Assembly (NCBI RefSeq): GCF_021228125.1
Contig: NZ_JAJQQS010000005.1
Location: 372,001 to 436,000, forward strand
Direction of reading: 5' to 3'
DNA: 64,000 nucleotides
Origin: Streptomyces albireticuli
GTDB taxonomy: Bacteria > Actinomycetota > Actinomycetes > Streptomycetales > Streptomycetaceae
This document shows positions 54,192 through 63,514 of the stretch, piece by piece (positions within the stretch are counted from its first letter, which is position 1; each line of letters starts with the position of its first letter). The translations under genes were made by a program, and so were the position numbers. The notes beneath the pieces are model-generated. The model searched no databases. It saw nothing but the letters and a program-made list of their open reading frames with translations, and had not been told where the DNA came from.

Positions 54192-54234
54192 CGGGTTCGT
54201 GGGCGGGTGCGGGCGGGTGGGCGCGGGGTGCGCC

Positions 54235-54400
54235 CGCGGCGGGCCCTTTCCCCACCCCGCCCCTTCCCGCCGCATCCGATGTGCGGCTCCGCCGCGTGAG
54301 GGGCTCTGCCCCGGGCTCCGGTCCTCAAGCGCCGGACGGGCTGTTTTCAGCCCGTCCGGCGCTTGAGGACATTCGGGAAGGGGCGGGTAGGGGAGAAAGC
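54235..54400. repeat. Composite hairpin repeat, copy 3
   Basis: Same modules as the other copies: CCCCACCCCGCCCCTTCCCG, CATCCGATGTGCGGCTCCGC, then a long perfect hairpin (CTCAAGCGCCGGACGGGCTG with its complement, about 54324-54367) and GGGAAGGGGCGGGTAGGGG. It occupies most of the 318-bp gap after the kynurenine operon. Confidence 0.8.
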
Positions 54401-54510
54401 CCCCCACCCCAGCCGCCCCCTACCCCCGGCCGTAGTACTTGAGACGGACCCCGACAGATCCCCACCATTGAGGACGCCGCACCCTCCCCCCGTTGCCTAC
54501 CTTTGATGAC

Positions 54511-55842
54511 GTGACCCAGACCTACGACAACGGCCCCCGCACCGAACTGCGCATGGCGAAGACCGCCCTCCGCGGCATCCGCGAGGACCTCTTCCACGAC
54601 GCGTTCGCCTTCCGGCCGCTGCCGCCCCTGCCCGCCGGCCACAAGCTGGTCCGCGGGCTGCCGGGCCGTGCCCGGCACTACGGGCGGTGGTTCCCGCACG
54701 CCGTCCTGATCGGGTTCACCGGCATGGTCATGCTCGCGACCGTGGAGCGCGGGGGCGGGCTGTTCGGGATCGTCGCCTCGCTGTTCGTCGGGGTGCCGAT
54801 GGTCACGACGCTGTTCCGGCCGGTGGGCGCGTGGTGGCTGTCGGTCGGGAGCGTCGCGTTCACGAGCGTCGTCCTCTCCGGTTCCGACATGGGGCTGTGG
54901 TCGCCGCCCGGGTTCTTCTCGCACCTCTTCGTGCTGCTGGTCGTGGCGCTGCGGACCCGCCCGCGCGTGGCGGCCGAGATGCTGGCCCTGACCGGTGCCA
55001 TGGGCCTCTTCCTGGCGTTCTTCATGCGCGGCCTCAGCCCTTACGGCGGCAACTATTTCGTCGGCGACCTCTTCGAGATGCTGATGGTCTACGCGATGGT
55101 CCTCTTCGTCGTCCTCGCCGTGCGCGGGCTGCGCGAGAGCAAGCAGCAGGTCGTCGCCCAGGTCGCCGTCACCGAGGTCGAGCGCTCCCGCCGGACCGTG
55201 CTGGAGGAGCGCACCACCATCGCCCGCGAGCTGCACGACGTGGTCGCGCACCACATGTCCGTCGTCGCCATCCAGGCGGAGGCCGCGCCCTACCGGGTGC
55301 AGGACACCCCGCCGGAGCTCGCCGCCGCGTTCCAGACCATCCGCGAGAACGCCGTCGCCGCCCTGACCGAGCTGCGCCGGGTGCTCGGCGTCGTACGGTC
55401 GGAGAACCCCGACGCCTTCGCCGACCCCGAGGCGCCGCAGCCCACCCTCGCCGCCCTGGACACGCTGCTCGACAACGTCCGCTCCGCCGGGCTGTCCGTC
55501 GAGCACGTCACCACGGGCGCCGTCAGGCCGCTGCCGCAGGGCGTGGAGCTGTCGGCCTACCGCATCGTCCAGGAGGCGCTCAGCAACGTGCTGCGGCACG
55601 CCCCCGGCGCCGAGGCCCGCGTCGAGCTCGGCTACGTGCTCGGCGGCCTCGGCCTGCGGATCGTCAACGGCCCGGCCAACCGCCTGGCCAAGCCCTCGCC
55701 CGGGGCCGGGCACGGCGTGCTCGGCATGCGCGAGCGCGTCACCATGCTCGGCGGCGAGATGACCGCCGAGCCCACGGCGGAGGGCGGGTACGAGGTCACG
55801 GCCTTCATCCCGGTCCCGGCGGACGAGGCGGCCGCCGCGTGA
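54511..55842 (+). CDS. Two-component sensor histidine kinase (NarX/HisKA_3 type)
   Basis: The 443-aa product has about five membrane helices (residues 55-205), then a HisKA_3 dimerisation domain (ERTTIARELHDVVAHHMSVV with the phospho-His in ELHD), and a GHKL ATPase domain (YRIVQEALSNVLRHA; GHGVLGMRERV). GTG 54511 is chosen because TACCTT lies 7 nt upstream (leaderless-type). The response regulator starts 4 nt before its stop. Signal unknown. Confidence 0.92.
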   Translation: MTQTYDNGPRTELRMAKTALRGIREDLFHDAFAFRPLPPLPAGHKLVRGLPGRARHYGRWFPHAVLIGFTGMVMLATVERGGGLFGIVASLFVGVPMVTTLFRPVGAWWLSVGSVAFTSVVLSGSDMGLWSPPGFFSHLFVLLVVALRTRPRVAAEMLALTGAMGLFLAFFMRGLSPYGGNYFVGDLFEMLMVYAMVLFVVLAVRGLRESKQQVVAQVAVTEVERSRRTVLEERTTIARELHDVVAHHMSVVAIQAEAAPYRVQDTPPELAAAFQTIRENAVAALTELRRVLGVVRSENPDAFADPEAPQPTLAALDTLLDNVRSAGLSVEHVTTGAVRPLPQGVELSAYRIVQEALSNVLRHAPGAEARVELGYVLGGLGLRIVNGPANRLAKPSPGAGHGVLGMRERVTMLGGEMTAEPTAEGGYEVTAFIPVPADEAAAA

Positions 55843-56498
55843 CCATCCGTGTGCTGATCGTGGACGACCAGATGATGGTCCGCGAGGGCTTCTCCGTCCT
55901 GCTCAACGCCATGCCGGACATCGAGGTCGTCGGCGAGGCCGTGGACGGCCGGCAGGCCGTCGAGCAGGTGGCGGCGCTGCGGCCCGACGTCGTCCTCATG
56001 GACATCCGGATGCCGGTCCTGAACGGCCTGGAAGCGACCCGCGAGATCGTCGCCGCCGACGCCGAGGCGAAGGTCCTCGTCCTGACCACCTTCGACCTGG
56101 ACGAGTACGTCTACCAAGCCCTGCGCGCCGGTGCCAGCGGCTTCCTGCTCAAGGACGCCTCGGCCCAGCAGCTCGCCGACGGCGTGCGCGTCGTGGCCTC
56201 CGGCGAGGCGCTGCTCGCCCCCACGGTCACCAAGCGGCTGATCCTGGAGTTCTCCCGGCTCGGCGCCCCCAAGCCGCCCACGCAGGAGCGGATCGGCGAC
56301 CTTACGGAGCGCGAGACGGAGGTCCTGGTCCTCGTCGCCCAGGGCCGCTCCAACTCCGAGATCGCGACGCACCTGGTGGTGGCGGAGTCCACGGTCAAGA
56401 CGCACGTCAGCAGGATCCTGGTGAAGCTGGGCCTGCGGGACCGCACGCAGGCGGCGGTCTTCGCGTACGAGGCGGGCCTGATCACGCCGGGCGGCTGA
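55839..56498 (+). CDS. NarL/FixJ-family response regulator
   Basis: The 219-aa product has a receiver domain (VLIVDDQMMVREGF; phospho-Asp in VVLMDIRMP; Thr in LTTFDLD; Lys in GFLLKDA) and a LuxR-type helix-turn-helix (LTERETEVLVLVAQGRSNSE, then TVKTHVSRILVKLGLRDR). GTG 55839 overlaps the kinase stop, so the pair is translated together. Target genes are not indicated. Confidence 0.95.
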   Translation: MTIRVLIVDDQMMVREGFSVLLNAMPDIEVVGEAVDGRQAVEQVAALRPDVVLMDIRMPVLNGLEATREIVAADAEAKVLVLTTFDLDEYVYQALRAGASGFLLKDASAQQLADGVRVVASGEALLAPTVTKRLILEFSRLGAPKPPTQERIGDLTERETEVLVLVAQGRSNSEIATHLVVAESTVKTHVSRILVKLGLRDRTQAAVFAYEAGLITPGG

Positions 56499-56509
56499 GC
56501 CTCAGGGCT

Positions 56510-56680
56510 CCGCCGGGCGGGTTGCGTTCTCAGCCCGTCCGGCGTTTGAGGACACCGCGCGTCAGCGCGGAAGGGGTCCGGGGCGGAGCCCCGCCACGCG
56601 GCGGAGCCGCACATCGGATGCGGAGGGAAGGGGCGGGGTGGGGAACGGCCCCGCGCAGCGGCACCGCACCCACGCGCCGG
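56510..56680. repeat. Composite hairpin repeat, copy 4
   Basis: CAGCCCGTCCGGCGTTTGAG, GGGGCGGAGCCCCG, GCGGAGCCGCACATCGGATG and GGGAAGGGGCGGGGTGGGG follow the response-regulator stop by about 20 nt. The left half is truncated compared with copies 2 and 3. Confidence 0.75.
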
Positions 56681-56723
56681 GCCGCCGACCGCGCCCGCAC
56701 CACCCCGCCGTACCCCCACCCGC

Positions 56724-57803
56724 TCAAACCCGCGGCAGCACCAACCGCCAAGCCCCCTCCACCACCGTCCACGTCCGCGCGCGGAACGGCCCCGCCGCCA
56801 CGTTGTCCGCCCGGTAGCGGAAGCCCGGCCCCGACACCGTGACGCGGCGCGCCCGCGTCCGCAGCGGGCGTTCCCCCGCATGCGTGTGGATCACGACCTC
56901 CGCGAAGCCGTCCACGGTGGAGACCGCGACCCGCGCGACCGGCCGGTCCAGGTCCGCGAGCAGTACGCCGTCGGCCTCCACCCGCAGGCGGGTGCACGAC
57001 GGCAGCGCTTGGTGGCGGGCGGCCGGGCCGGTGAGCAGGGTCAGCGCCGAGCGGGCCGTACGGGCGGCGGGTGACCACCACGGCCGGTCCGGGTCTGTGA
57101 CTCCCGTCACCTCGGCGGCCACCTCGGAGGTCATCCCGGCGGGTGCCTCCGCGGTCACCTCCGCGGCCGTGCCGGCCCCGAGCCCGGCGAGGCCGCCGCC
57201 CCCGCCCCCGGCGTCGCCCTCGGCCCCGCCGTCGCCGGCCCGGGTCGGCGACGGCACCCCGGCCCCGAGGCCGGACACCGCCCCGTCCGGCCCGCCCGAC
57301 CCGTTCGGCCTAATCGCCTCGTTCGTCTCGAAGGGCGGCACCGCCCGGTCCAGGCCGCCCGCGCCCGGGATCCACAGGCCGCCCAGCACCACGCCGTCGC
57401 CGTCGTCCACCAAGGCGTCCAGACGGCGCTCCGTGCCGTCCAGGACGGCCCGCGCCGCCGCGACCGACCCCAGGGGCACCCCGAGCGTGCGGGCCAGCGA
57501 GACGGCCGGGAGGGCGCCGATGGGCACCAGCGACACCGGCACCTCCGGCAGCTCACGGCGGCGGTGCAGCACCCTCACGGCGTGCAGCAGGGCCCGGTCG
57601 TCGCCGATGACCACGGGGCGCCGCCGGCCGCGCCGGGCCAGGGCGCGCTCGACGTCCTCGGGGCCTTCCGGTAGGCATATCTTCGCCACCGCGCCGCCGC
57701 AGAGGACGTCCTTCGCGATCCGCACGGACTCCCCGTCCACGCGTCGGGCGACCGGGTCGATGACCACGAGCAGAGCCTGCTCGGTGGAGTCTGGAGCCGA
57801 CAC
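56724..57803 (-). CDS. Diacylglycerol-kinase-like protein with degenerate ATP loop
   Basis: The 359-aa product has the DAGK N-terminal fold (LLVVIDPVARR; VERALARRGRRRPVVIG), but where family members read GGDGT it reads GDDRALL. VSLVPIGALPAVSLARTLGVPL follows in place of the usual GTGNDFAR-type segment. A Gly/Ala-rich linker (about residues 165-240) splits the C-terminal lobe. The changes make lipid-kinase activity doubtful. GTG 57803 has AAGGACCGAG upstream. It is divergent from purA. Confidence 0.75.
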   Translation of the reverse strand: MSAPDSTEQALLVVIDPVARRVDGESVRIAKDVLCGGAVAKICLPEGPEDVERALARRGRRRPVVIGDDRALLHAVRVLHRRRELPEVPVSLVPIGALPAVSLARTLGVPLGSVAAARAVLDGTERRLDALVDDGDGVVLGGLWIPGAGGLDRAVPPFETNEAIRPNGSGGPDGAVSGLGAGVPSPTRAGDGGAEGDAGGGGGGLAGLGAGTAAEVTAEAPAGMTSEVAAEVTGVTDPDRPWWSPAARTARSALTLLTGPAARHQALPSCTRLRVEADGVLLADLDRPVARVAVSTVDGFAEVVIHTHAGERPLRTRARRVTVSGPGFRYRADNVAAGPFRARTWTVVEGAWRLVLPRV

Positions 57804-58068
57804 CTCGGTCCTTCCTCAGGTGCTGTTTTTCCCGGGGGACGGCCCCGGGCTCCCCGGCCTCGCCGAGGGGCCCCGGGTCTTTCTGTTCGTCCCCCGAGCG
57901 AAATATTCGGTAATCTCTCGGTGCAAGAGCCCCTGTCGCTGTTGCGCCAGGGGCTTCGTCTATCCGGGGCACGGGTTCGACGGCTCTAGCGGTGGTGTAC
58001 GCCGTGAGCACGCGAGGTGACACCACCACGCACGTTGGACATGCCCCGCCCGGAAGGGGTGTACGCCT
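57804..58068 (+). promoter_or_regulatory. purA promoter and long leader with hairpins
   Basis: TAATCT (57911-57916) is a -10-like box in a locally AT-rich patch. Downstream, AGCCCCTG and CAGGGGCT (57928-57935, 57948-57955) form a hairpin followed by TCGTC. About 150 nt of leader would precede purA, compatible with attenuation or a small RNA. Confidence 0.45.
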
Positions 58069-59355
58069 GTGCCCGCACTTGTGCTGCTCGGTGCTCAGTG
58101 GGGTGACGAGGGCAAGGGAAAGGCCACCGACCTCCTCGGTGGATCCGTGGACTATGTGGTGCGCTACCAAGGTGGCAACAACGCCGGCCACACGGTGGTC
58201 GTCGGCGACCAGAAATACGCGCTGCATCTCCTCCCTTCCGGAATCCTCTCGCCGGGGTGCACCCCGGTGATCGGTAACGGAGTCGTCGTCGACCCGGCGG
58301 TCCTGCTCTCCGAGCTGAGCGGACTCAACGAGCGCGGCGTCGACACGTCCAAGCTGCTGCTCAGCGGTAACGCGCACCTGATCACGCCGTACCACACGAC
58401 GGTCGACAAGGTGACGGAACGCTTCCTCGGCAAGCGGAAGATCGGCACCACCGGCCGCGGCATCGGCCCGACCTACGCCGACAAGATCAACCGCGTGGGC
58501 ATCCGCGTCCAGGACCTCTACGACGAGTCGATCCTGGAGCAGAAGGTCGAGGCCGCTCTCGACTTCAAGAACCAGATCCTGGCGAAGCTCTACAACCGCC
58601 GCGCCATCGAGTCCGGCAAGATCGTCGAGGAGCTGCTCACCTACGCGGAGCAGATCAAGCCGTACGTGGCCGACACGACGCTGATCCTCAACAACGCCAT
58701 CGACGAGGGCAAGGTCGTCCTCTTCGAGGGCGGCCAGGGCACGCTGCTCGACGTCGACCACGGCACGTACCCCTTCGTCACCTCGTCCAACCCGACCGCG
58801 GGCGGCGCCTGCACGGGTGCCGGCGTCGGCCCGACGAAGATCAACCGTGTCATCGGCATCCTCAAGGCGTACACGACCCGCGTCGGCGCCGGCCCGTTCC
58901 CGACCGAGCTGTTCGACAAGGACGGCGAGGCGCTGCGGACCATCGGTGGCGAGCGCGGTGTGACCACCGGCCGTGACCGCCGCTGCGGCTGGTTCGACGC
59001 CGTCATCGCCCGCTACGCGACCCGCGTCAACGGCCTGACGGACTTCTTCCTCACCAAGCTCGACGTGCTCACCGGTTGGGAGCAGATCCCGGTCTGCGTC
59101 GCCTACGAGATCGACGGCAAGCGCGTCGAGGAGCTGCCCTACAGCCAGAGCGACTTCCACCACGCGAAGCCGATCTACGAGATGCTGCCGGGCTGGTCCG
59201 AGGACATCACCAAGGCCAAGACCTTCGCCGACCTGCCGAAGAACGCGCAGGCGTACGTGAAGGCGCTGGAGGAGATGTCCGGCGCGCCGATCTCCGCGAT
59301 CGGCGTCGGCCCGGGCCGTACCGAGACGATCGAGATCAACTCCTTCCTCTCGTAG
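58069..59355 (+). CDS. purA: Adenylosuccinate synthetase
   Basis: The 428-aa product makes adenylosuccinate from IMP, Asp and GTP, the first step to [23 protein letters not shown] is the GTP loop with catalytic Asp, [12 protein letters not shown] has the catalytic His, [14 protein letters not shown] binds IMP, and [22 protein letters not shown] is another conserved stretch. GTG 58069 has GGAAGGGG upstream. Confidence 0.97.
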   Translation: MPALVLLGAQWGDEGKGKATDLLGGSVDYVVRYQGGNNAGHTVVVGDQKYALHLLPSGILSPGCTPVIGNGVVVDPAVLLSELSGLNERGVDTSKLLLSGNAHLITPYHTTVDKVTERFLGKRKIGTTGRGIGPTYADKINRVGIRVQDLYDESILEQKVEAALDFKNQILAKLYNRRAIESGKIVEELLTYAEQIKPYVADTTLILNNAIDEGKVVLFEGGQGTLLDVDHGTYPFVTSSNPTAGGACTGAGVGPTKINRVIGILKAYTTRVGAGPFPTELFDKDGEALRTIGGERGVTTGRDRRCGWFDAVIARYATRVNGLTDFFLTKLDVLTGWEQIPVCVAYEIDGKRVEELPYSQSDFHHAKPIYEMLPGWSEDITKAKTFADLPKNAQAYVKALEEMSGAPISAIGVGPGRTETIEINSFLS

Positions 59356-59415
59356 GACCCGTAGGACCGCAGTACCCAGGTTCCGCCGCCCCTCCCGGGG
59401 CGCCGCGCACCCGAC

Positions 59416-59445
59416 ACGCCCCGGTGGCTCCCGCCACCGGGGCGT
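59416..59445. terminator. Bidirectional terminator between purA and the Ser/Thr kinase gene
   Basis: A perfect 13-bp stem (ACGCCCCGGTGGC with its complement) and TCCC loop lie between convergent genes. Confidence 0.85.
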
Positions 59446-59463
59446 CGTGCGTTCCCGTAAGGC

Positions 59464-61275
59464 TCAGCCGACCTTCCGGTACGTGAGCGGGGCCTCGCCC
59501 TTGCCGACCAGTTCGCGGCTCATCCCGCCGTCCGACAGCAGGGTCAGCTCGCTGCGCGGGCCCGGCGAGCAGTCCGTGGCCGGCTGGGCGAGGGTGACCC
59601 GGGACGGGCCGAGGTGCAGCGGCGCGCCGCCCTCGCCGCCGCCGGCGAGGTCGGCCGTCCAGGCGCAGCGGTAGGCGACGCCGTCCTTGTCGGTGCCGCT
59701 GCCGCTGATGTCGGCGACCGTGCTGCCGAGCGGCCCCTGCCGGAGGGTGACGCTGCGCGTGTGGGCCCCGGACTCGTTGCGGAAGTCCGACTGCCAGGTC
59801 CCGAGGAACGCCTGCGGCACGGGCCCGGCGGCCGGGGTGCTCGGAGCGGCCGTACCGGCCGAGGGCGTGGCGGAGCGCGGTGCGGCCGGGTCCGGTCCGG
59901 CCGGGTTCCGCGGGGCGGAGGCGGACGGCGAGGCGCTGCTGTCGCGCGCCTCGTCCTTCTTGTCGGCGTCCTGCTTGAGGAGGAAGACGGTCGCGCCGCC
60001 CGCGATCAGCCCGCCGGCCACCACGGCGGCCAGCACGACCGGCCCCTGGGAGCGGCCGCGGGGCGCGGGGACGTACGGGCCGACGTGGGTGCCGGTGCCG
60101 TAGGGGCTGTTGCCGTACGGGCCCGCCTGCGGGTAGCCGTAGGGCGGCGGCGCGGGCTGCGGCACCGGCTGGGGGCCGACGGGGCGGCCCGCGGTGACGG
60201 TGGGCGGGTCCTGGCGGCCGATGAGCGTCGGCTCCGGCAGCGGCTCGGGGGCCGGCGGCGCCACGGGCGGTGCCGTGGGCGCCGCGCCGGCTATCGCGGT
60301 CGGCGCGTGCTCGGGCGGCAGCGGGCCGGGGTGGCGGGCGGGCTCCTCGACGTCCAGCAGCTGCACGGCCCGCCGGCCGAGCCGCGCCACCAGGCCGCCG
60401 GGCAGCCAGGGCTCGGCGGACCGCGCGTCCGCCGGCGCACCCTCGCCGGCCGCGTCGTCCGCGCGCTCCAGGATCTCCGCCGGGGCCGGGCGCTCCTCGG
60501 GGTCCTTGGCCAGGCACGCCTCGATCAGGGGCAGCAGCGGGGCGGGGACCCCGGTGAGGTCGGGCTCCTCCTCCGCGATGCGGTACATCAGCGCGTGGAC
60601 GCCGCTGTCGGCCGTGCCGAAGGGCATCCGGCCGGTGGCCGCGTACGCCAGCACCGAGCCGAGGCAGAAGACGTCGCTCGCCGGGGTCACCCGGGCGCCG
60701 CGCACCTGCTCGGGCGACATGAAGCCGGGCGAGCCGACGGCCGCGCCGGTGCGGGTGAGGCCGCCGTCGGTGACGGTCTCCAGGGCGCGGGCGATGCCGA
60801 AGTCGATGACGCGGGGGCCGTCCAGGGTGATCAGGACGTTGGACGGCTTGAGGTCGCGGTGTACGACGCCCGCGGCGTGGATGGCCTGGAGGGCGCGCGC
60901 GAGGCCCGCGGCGAGGATGCGCACGGACCGCTCGGGCAGCGGCCCGAAGTCCTGGTCCACGACCTGCCGCAGGGCGGGGCCCGCGATGTAGCCGGTGGCG
61001 ACCCAGGGGATGTCGGCTTCGGTGTCCGCGTCGAGCACCGGGGCGGTCCACTCGCCGCCCACCTGCCGGGCCGCGCGCACCTCCGCCCGGAAGCGCCGCC
61101 GGAACTCCTCCTGGCCGGCCAGCTCCTGGTGGACCAGCTTGACCGCCACCGTGCGGCCCCGGTCCGAGCGCGCCAGGTAGACCCGGCCCATGCCGCCCGC
61201 GCCGAGCCGGCCCAGCAGCCGGTACGCGCCCAGTACGCGCGGATCGTCGGACCTTAGGCCCTCGAGATTTTCCAT
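59464..61275 (-). CDS. Transmembrane Ser/Thr protein kinase (Hanks type)
   Basis: The 603-aa product has an N-terminal kinase domain: LGRLGAGGMGRVYLA (Gly loop), AVKLVHQEL (Lys), IHAAGVVHRDLKPSNVLI (catalytic loop), VIDFGIARAL (metal-binding), and SPGFMSPEQVRG. A Pro-rich juxtamembrane linker (about residues 300-400), one membrane helix (about 410-430) and an extracytoplasmic domain with two Cys (VAYRCAWTADL; ATDCSPG) follow. It lacks PASTA repeats, so its ligand is not peptidoglycan by that route. ATG 61275 has GGAGGAG upstream. Confidence 0.93.
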   Translation of the reverse strand: MENLEGLRSDDPRVLGAYRLLGRLGAGGMGRVYLARSDRGRTVAVKLVHQELAGQEEFRRRFRAEVRAARQVGGEWTAPVLDADTEADIPWVATGYIAGPALRQVVDQDFGPLPERSVRILAAGLARALQAIHAAGVVHRDLKPSNVLITLDGPRVIDFGIARALETVTDGGLTRTGAAVGSPGFMSPEQVRGARVTPASDVFCLGSVLAYAATGRMPFGTADSGVHALMYRIAEEEPDLTGVPAPLLPLIEACLAKDPEERPAPAEILERADDAAGEGAPADARSAEPWLPGGLVARLGRRAVQLLDVEEPARHPGPLPPEHAPTAIAGAAPTAPPVAPPAPEPLPEPTLIGRQDPPTVTAGRPVGPQPVPQPAPPPYGYPQAGPYGNSPYGTGTHVGPYVPAPRGRSQGPVVLAAVVAGGLIAGGATVFLLKQDADKKDEARDSSASPSASAPRNPAGPDPAAPRSATPSAGTAAPSTPAAGPVPQAFLGTWQSDFRNESGAHTRSVTLRQGPLGSTVADISGSGTDKDGVAYRCAWTADLAGGGEGGAPLHLGPSRVTLAQPATDCSPGPRSELTLLSDGGMSRELVGKGEAPLTYRKVG

Positions 61276-61339
61276 GCCGCCCGTCTCCTCCCCCGTGTCC
61301 CCCGTGGTGTTCTCCGCCCGGAGAATAGCGGGGCGGCAA

Positions 61340-61379
61340 ACGGCCGGAGCCCCGCACCTTGAAAGTACGGGGCCCCGGC
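61340..61379 (-). terminator. Terminator of the cold-shock gene
   Basis: GCCGGAGCCCCG pairs with CGGGGCCCCGGC (one mismatch) around a 13-nt loop, 26 nt past the stop of the cold-shock gene. Confidence 0.6.
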
Positions 61380-61404
61380 TCGCTGTTGAACCCTCGGGGA
61401 AGGG

Positions 61405-61608
61405 TCAGGCGGGAACGATGTTCTCCGCCTGGGGGCCCTTCTGGCCCTGGGTCACGTCGAAGGAGACCTTCTGGCCCTCCGAGAGCTCACGGAAGCCCTG
61501 CGTCGCGATGTTCGAGTAGTGGGCGAAGACGTCGGCGCCGCCACCGTCCTGCTCGATGAATCCGAATCCCTTTTCGGAGTTGAACCACTTCACGGTGCCG
61601 GTAGCCAA
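61405..61608 (-). CDS. CspA-family cold-shock protein
   Basis: The 67-aa product is a single cold-shock domain with both RNA-binding motifs ([12 protein letters not shown] and DVFAHYSNI, with KGFGFI as RNP1) and the ending [10 protein letters not shown]. It binds single-stranded RNA and DNA. Its start codon is TTG (61608-61606), with AGGAG 6 nt upstream. The leader of more than 60 nt is AT-richer than the region. Confidence 0.95.
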   Translation of the reverse strand: MATGTVKWFNSEKGFGFIEQDGGGADVFAHYSNIATQGFRELSEGQKVSFDVTQGQKGPQAENIVPA

Positions 61609-61991
61609 GACGATCTCCTATGAGAGCTGTGCACAATCCGCACGGCGCGGAATAATGCAACGGCGCCCGAGGTCACAGACCGTCAGGGCGCCGAGATGAA
61701 ATAGGTTCAGAACTGCAACGCGAAAATGACCGTAGCACGCGGCCTGTGTCATCGGTGGATTTCACGGCCGGGAAATTCGCGGGCGCGCCGCCCCGTACGG
61801 CGGTCCGTTCGCCGCCCCGTACCGTGGTCCGTCCGCCGGCCCTCCGCCGGCCCTTCCGGGGCCCGGCCCCGGGCCGATCCGCCTCCCGGCGCGGCCCGTT
61901 GCCCCCGCCCGCCCGGCACTGTGTCCGCGGGCGGGGCGAGCGCCAGACACAGTGCCTGTTCCGGCGTCCGGAGGCGCTCCCTACGCTGGCC
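61609..61991. promoter_or_regulatory. Divergent region between the cold-shock and aminotransferase genes
   Basis: No gene. The left 130 bp are AT-richer and hold the cold-shock promoter and leader. The middle is very GC-rich. At the right lie an 11-bp inverted repeat (61915-61956), TTCCGG (61959-61964) and TACGCT (61982-61987), 17 bp apart, forming the promoter of the next gene. Confidence 0.55.
61915..61956 (+). promoter_or_regulatory. 11-bp inverted repeat upstream of the class III aminotransferase
   Basis: GGCACTGTGTC and GACACAGTGCC are perfect arms with a 20-nt spacer, ending 2 bp before the -35-like TTCCGG. It is a candidate operator or activator site; the GntR gene at 63515 is a possible owner. 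Confidence 0.55.
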
Positions 61992-63389
61992 GTGTCCGCG
62001 CTTCCTCCCGCCACGCGATCCGAGGTCACGCCGTTGAACACGCAGCCAGACCCCCGCACCAAGGCCGCCGTCAAGGCCGCCGACCGGGCGCACGTCTTCC
62101 ACTCCTGGTCCGCGCAGGGCCTCATCGACCCGCTGGCCGTCGCCGGGGCCGAGGGCTCGTACTTCTGGGACTACGACGGCAATCGCTACCTCGATTTCTC
62201 CTCCCAGCTCGTCAACACGAACATCGGCCACCAGCACCCCAAAGTGGTCGCCGCGGTGCGGGAGCAGGCGGCGAAGCTGTGCACGATCGCGCCGGGGTTC
62301 GCGGTCGACGTGCGCGCGGAGGCGGCGCGGCTGATCGCCGGGCGCACGCCGGGCGACCTCGACAAGATCTTCTTCACCAACGGCGGCGCCGAGGCGGTCG
62401 AGAACGCCGTGCGCATGGCGCGGCTGCACACCGGCCGTCCCAAGGTGCTCAGCACCTACCGCTCGTACCACGGGGCTACGGCCGCGGCGATCAACCTCAC
62501 CGGTGATCCGCGCCGTTGGCCCTCCGACACCGCCTCGGCGGGCGTCGTGCACTTCTGGGGGCCGTTCCTCTACCGCTCGCCCTTCCACGCGGAGACCGAG
62601 GAGCAGGAGTGCGCGCGCGCCCTGCGCCACCTCGAGGACACCCTCGCCTTCGAGGGGCCGGGGACCGTGGCCGCGATCATCCTGGAGACCGTCCCCGGCA
62701 CCGCCGGGATCATGGTGCCGCCGGCCGGCTACCTGGCCGGTGTCCGGGAGATCTGCGACCGTCACGGCATCGTCTTCGTCCTGGACGAGGTCATGGCCGG
62801 TTTCGGGCGTACGGGCCGCTGGTTCGCGGCCGACCACTGGGACGTCACCCCCGACCTGCTGACCTTCGCCAAGGGCGTCAACTCCGGCTATGTGCCGCTC
62901 GGCGGCGTCGCGATCTCCGCGGAGATCGCCGCCACCTTCGACGAGCGGCCGTACCCCGGCGGCCTCACCTACTCCGGGCATCCGCTCGCCTGTGCCTCCG
63001 CCGTGGCGACGATCGAGGCGATGGCCGAGGAGGGCATCGTGGAGAACGCCGCGCGGATCGGCGAGGACGTCCTCGGCCCCGGGCTGCGCGAGCTCGCCGA
63101 GCGCCACCCGAGCGTCGGCGAGGTGCGCGGCCTCGGCGTCTTCTGGGCGGTGGAGCTGGTCAGGGACCGCGCCACCCGGGAGCCGCTGGTCCCGTACAAC
63201 GCTTCGGGCGAGGCCAACGCCCCGATGGCCGCCTTCACGGCAGCCTGCAAGAAGTCCGGTCTGTGGCCTTTCGTCAATATGAACCGGACGCATGTCGTGC
63301 CGCCCTGCACCGTTTCCGAGGACGAGGCGCGGCAGGGCCTGGCCCTGCTGGACGAGGCGCTCACGGCGGCCGACGCGCACACCGTCTGA
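61992..63389 (+). CDS. Class III PLP aminotransferase
   Basis: From GTG 61992 the product is 465 aa. It has FWDYDGNRYLDFSSQLVNTNIGHQHPKV (in parts), FFTNGGAEAVENAVRMAR, YHGATAAAINLTGDP, FVLDEVMAGFGRTGRWF, and the PLP lysine in LTFAKGVNSGYVPLGGV. It resembles omega-aminotransferases of the beta-alanine/taurine-pyruvate type. TTG 62034 would remove 14 residues. TACGCT just upstream suggests a leaderless mRNA. A GntR gene follows and may control it. Confidence 0.85.
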   Translation: MSALPPATRSEVTPLNTQPDPRTKAAVKAADRAHVFHSWSAQGLIDPLAVAGAEGSYFWDYDGNRYLDFSSQLVNTNIGHQHPKVVAAVREQAAKLCTIAPGFAVDVRAEAARLIAGRTPGDLDKIFFTNGGAEAVENAVRMARLHTGRPKVLSTYRSYHGATAAAINLTGDPRRWPSDTASAGVVHFWGPFLYRSPFHAETEEQECARALRHLEDTLAFEGPGTVAAIILETVPGTAGIMVPPAGYLAGVREICDRHGIVFVLDEVMAGFGRTGRWFAADHWDVTPDLLTFAKGVNSGYVPLGGVAISAEIAATFDERPYPGGLTYSGHPLACASAVATIEAMAEEGIVENAARIGEDVLGPGLRELAERHPSVGEVRGLGVFWAVELVRDRATREPLVPYNASGEANAPMAAFTAACKKSGLWPFVNMNRTHVVPPCTVSEDEARQGLALLDEALTAADAHTV

Positions 63390-63441
63390 CGCGCTCGGGG
63401 TACCGTACGTCCTTCCCGCGCGCACGCCCGTACGCTCCGCG

Positions 63442-63473
63442 ACGGCCCTCGCCTATCTTGTTGCGAGGGCCGT
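63442..63473 (+). terminator. Terminator of the class III aminotransferase gene
   Basis: A perfect 11-bp stem (ACGGCCCTCGC with GCGAGGGCCGT) and 10-nt loop lie 52 nt after the stop. Confidence 0.7.
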
Positions 63474-63514
63474 TCGCATGCGGGCGCCCGGTCACGGAAG
63501 GGGAGACGGACACG

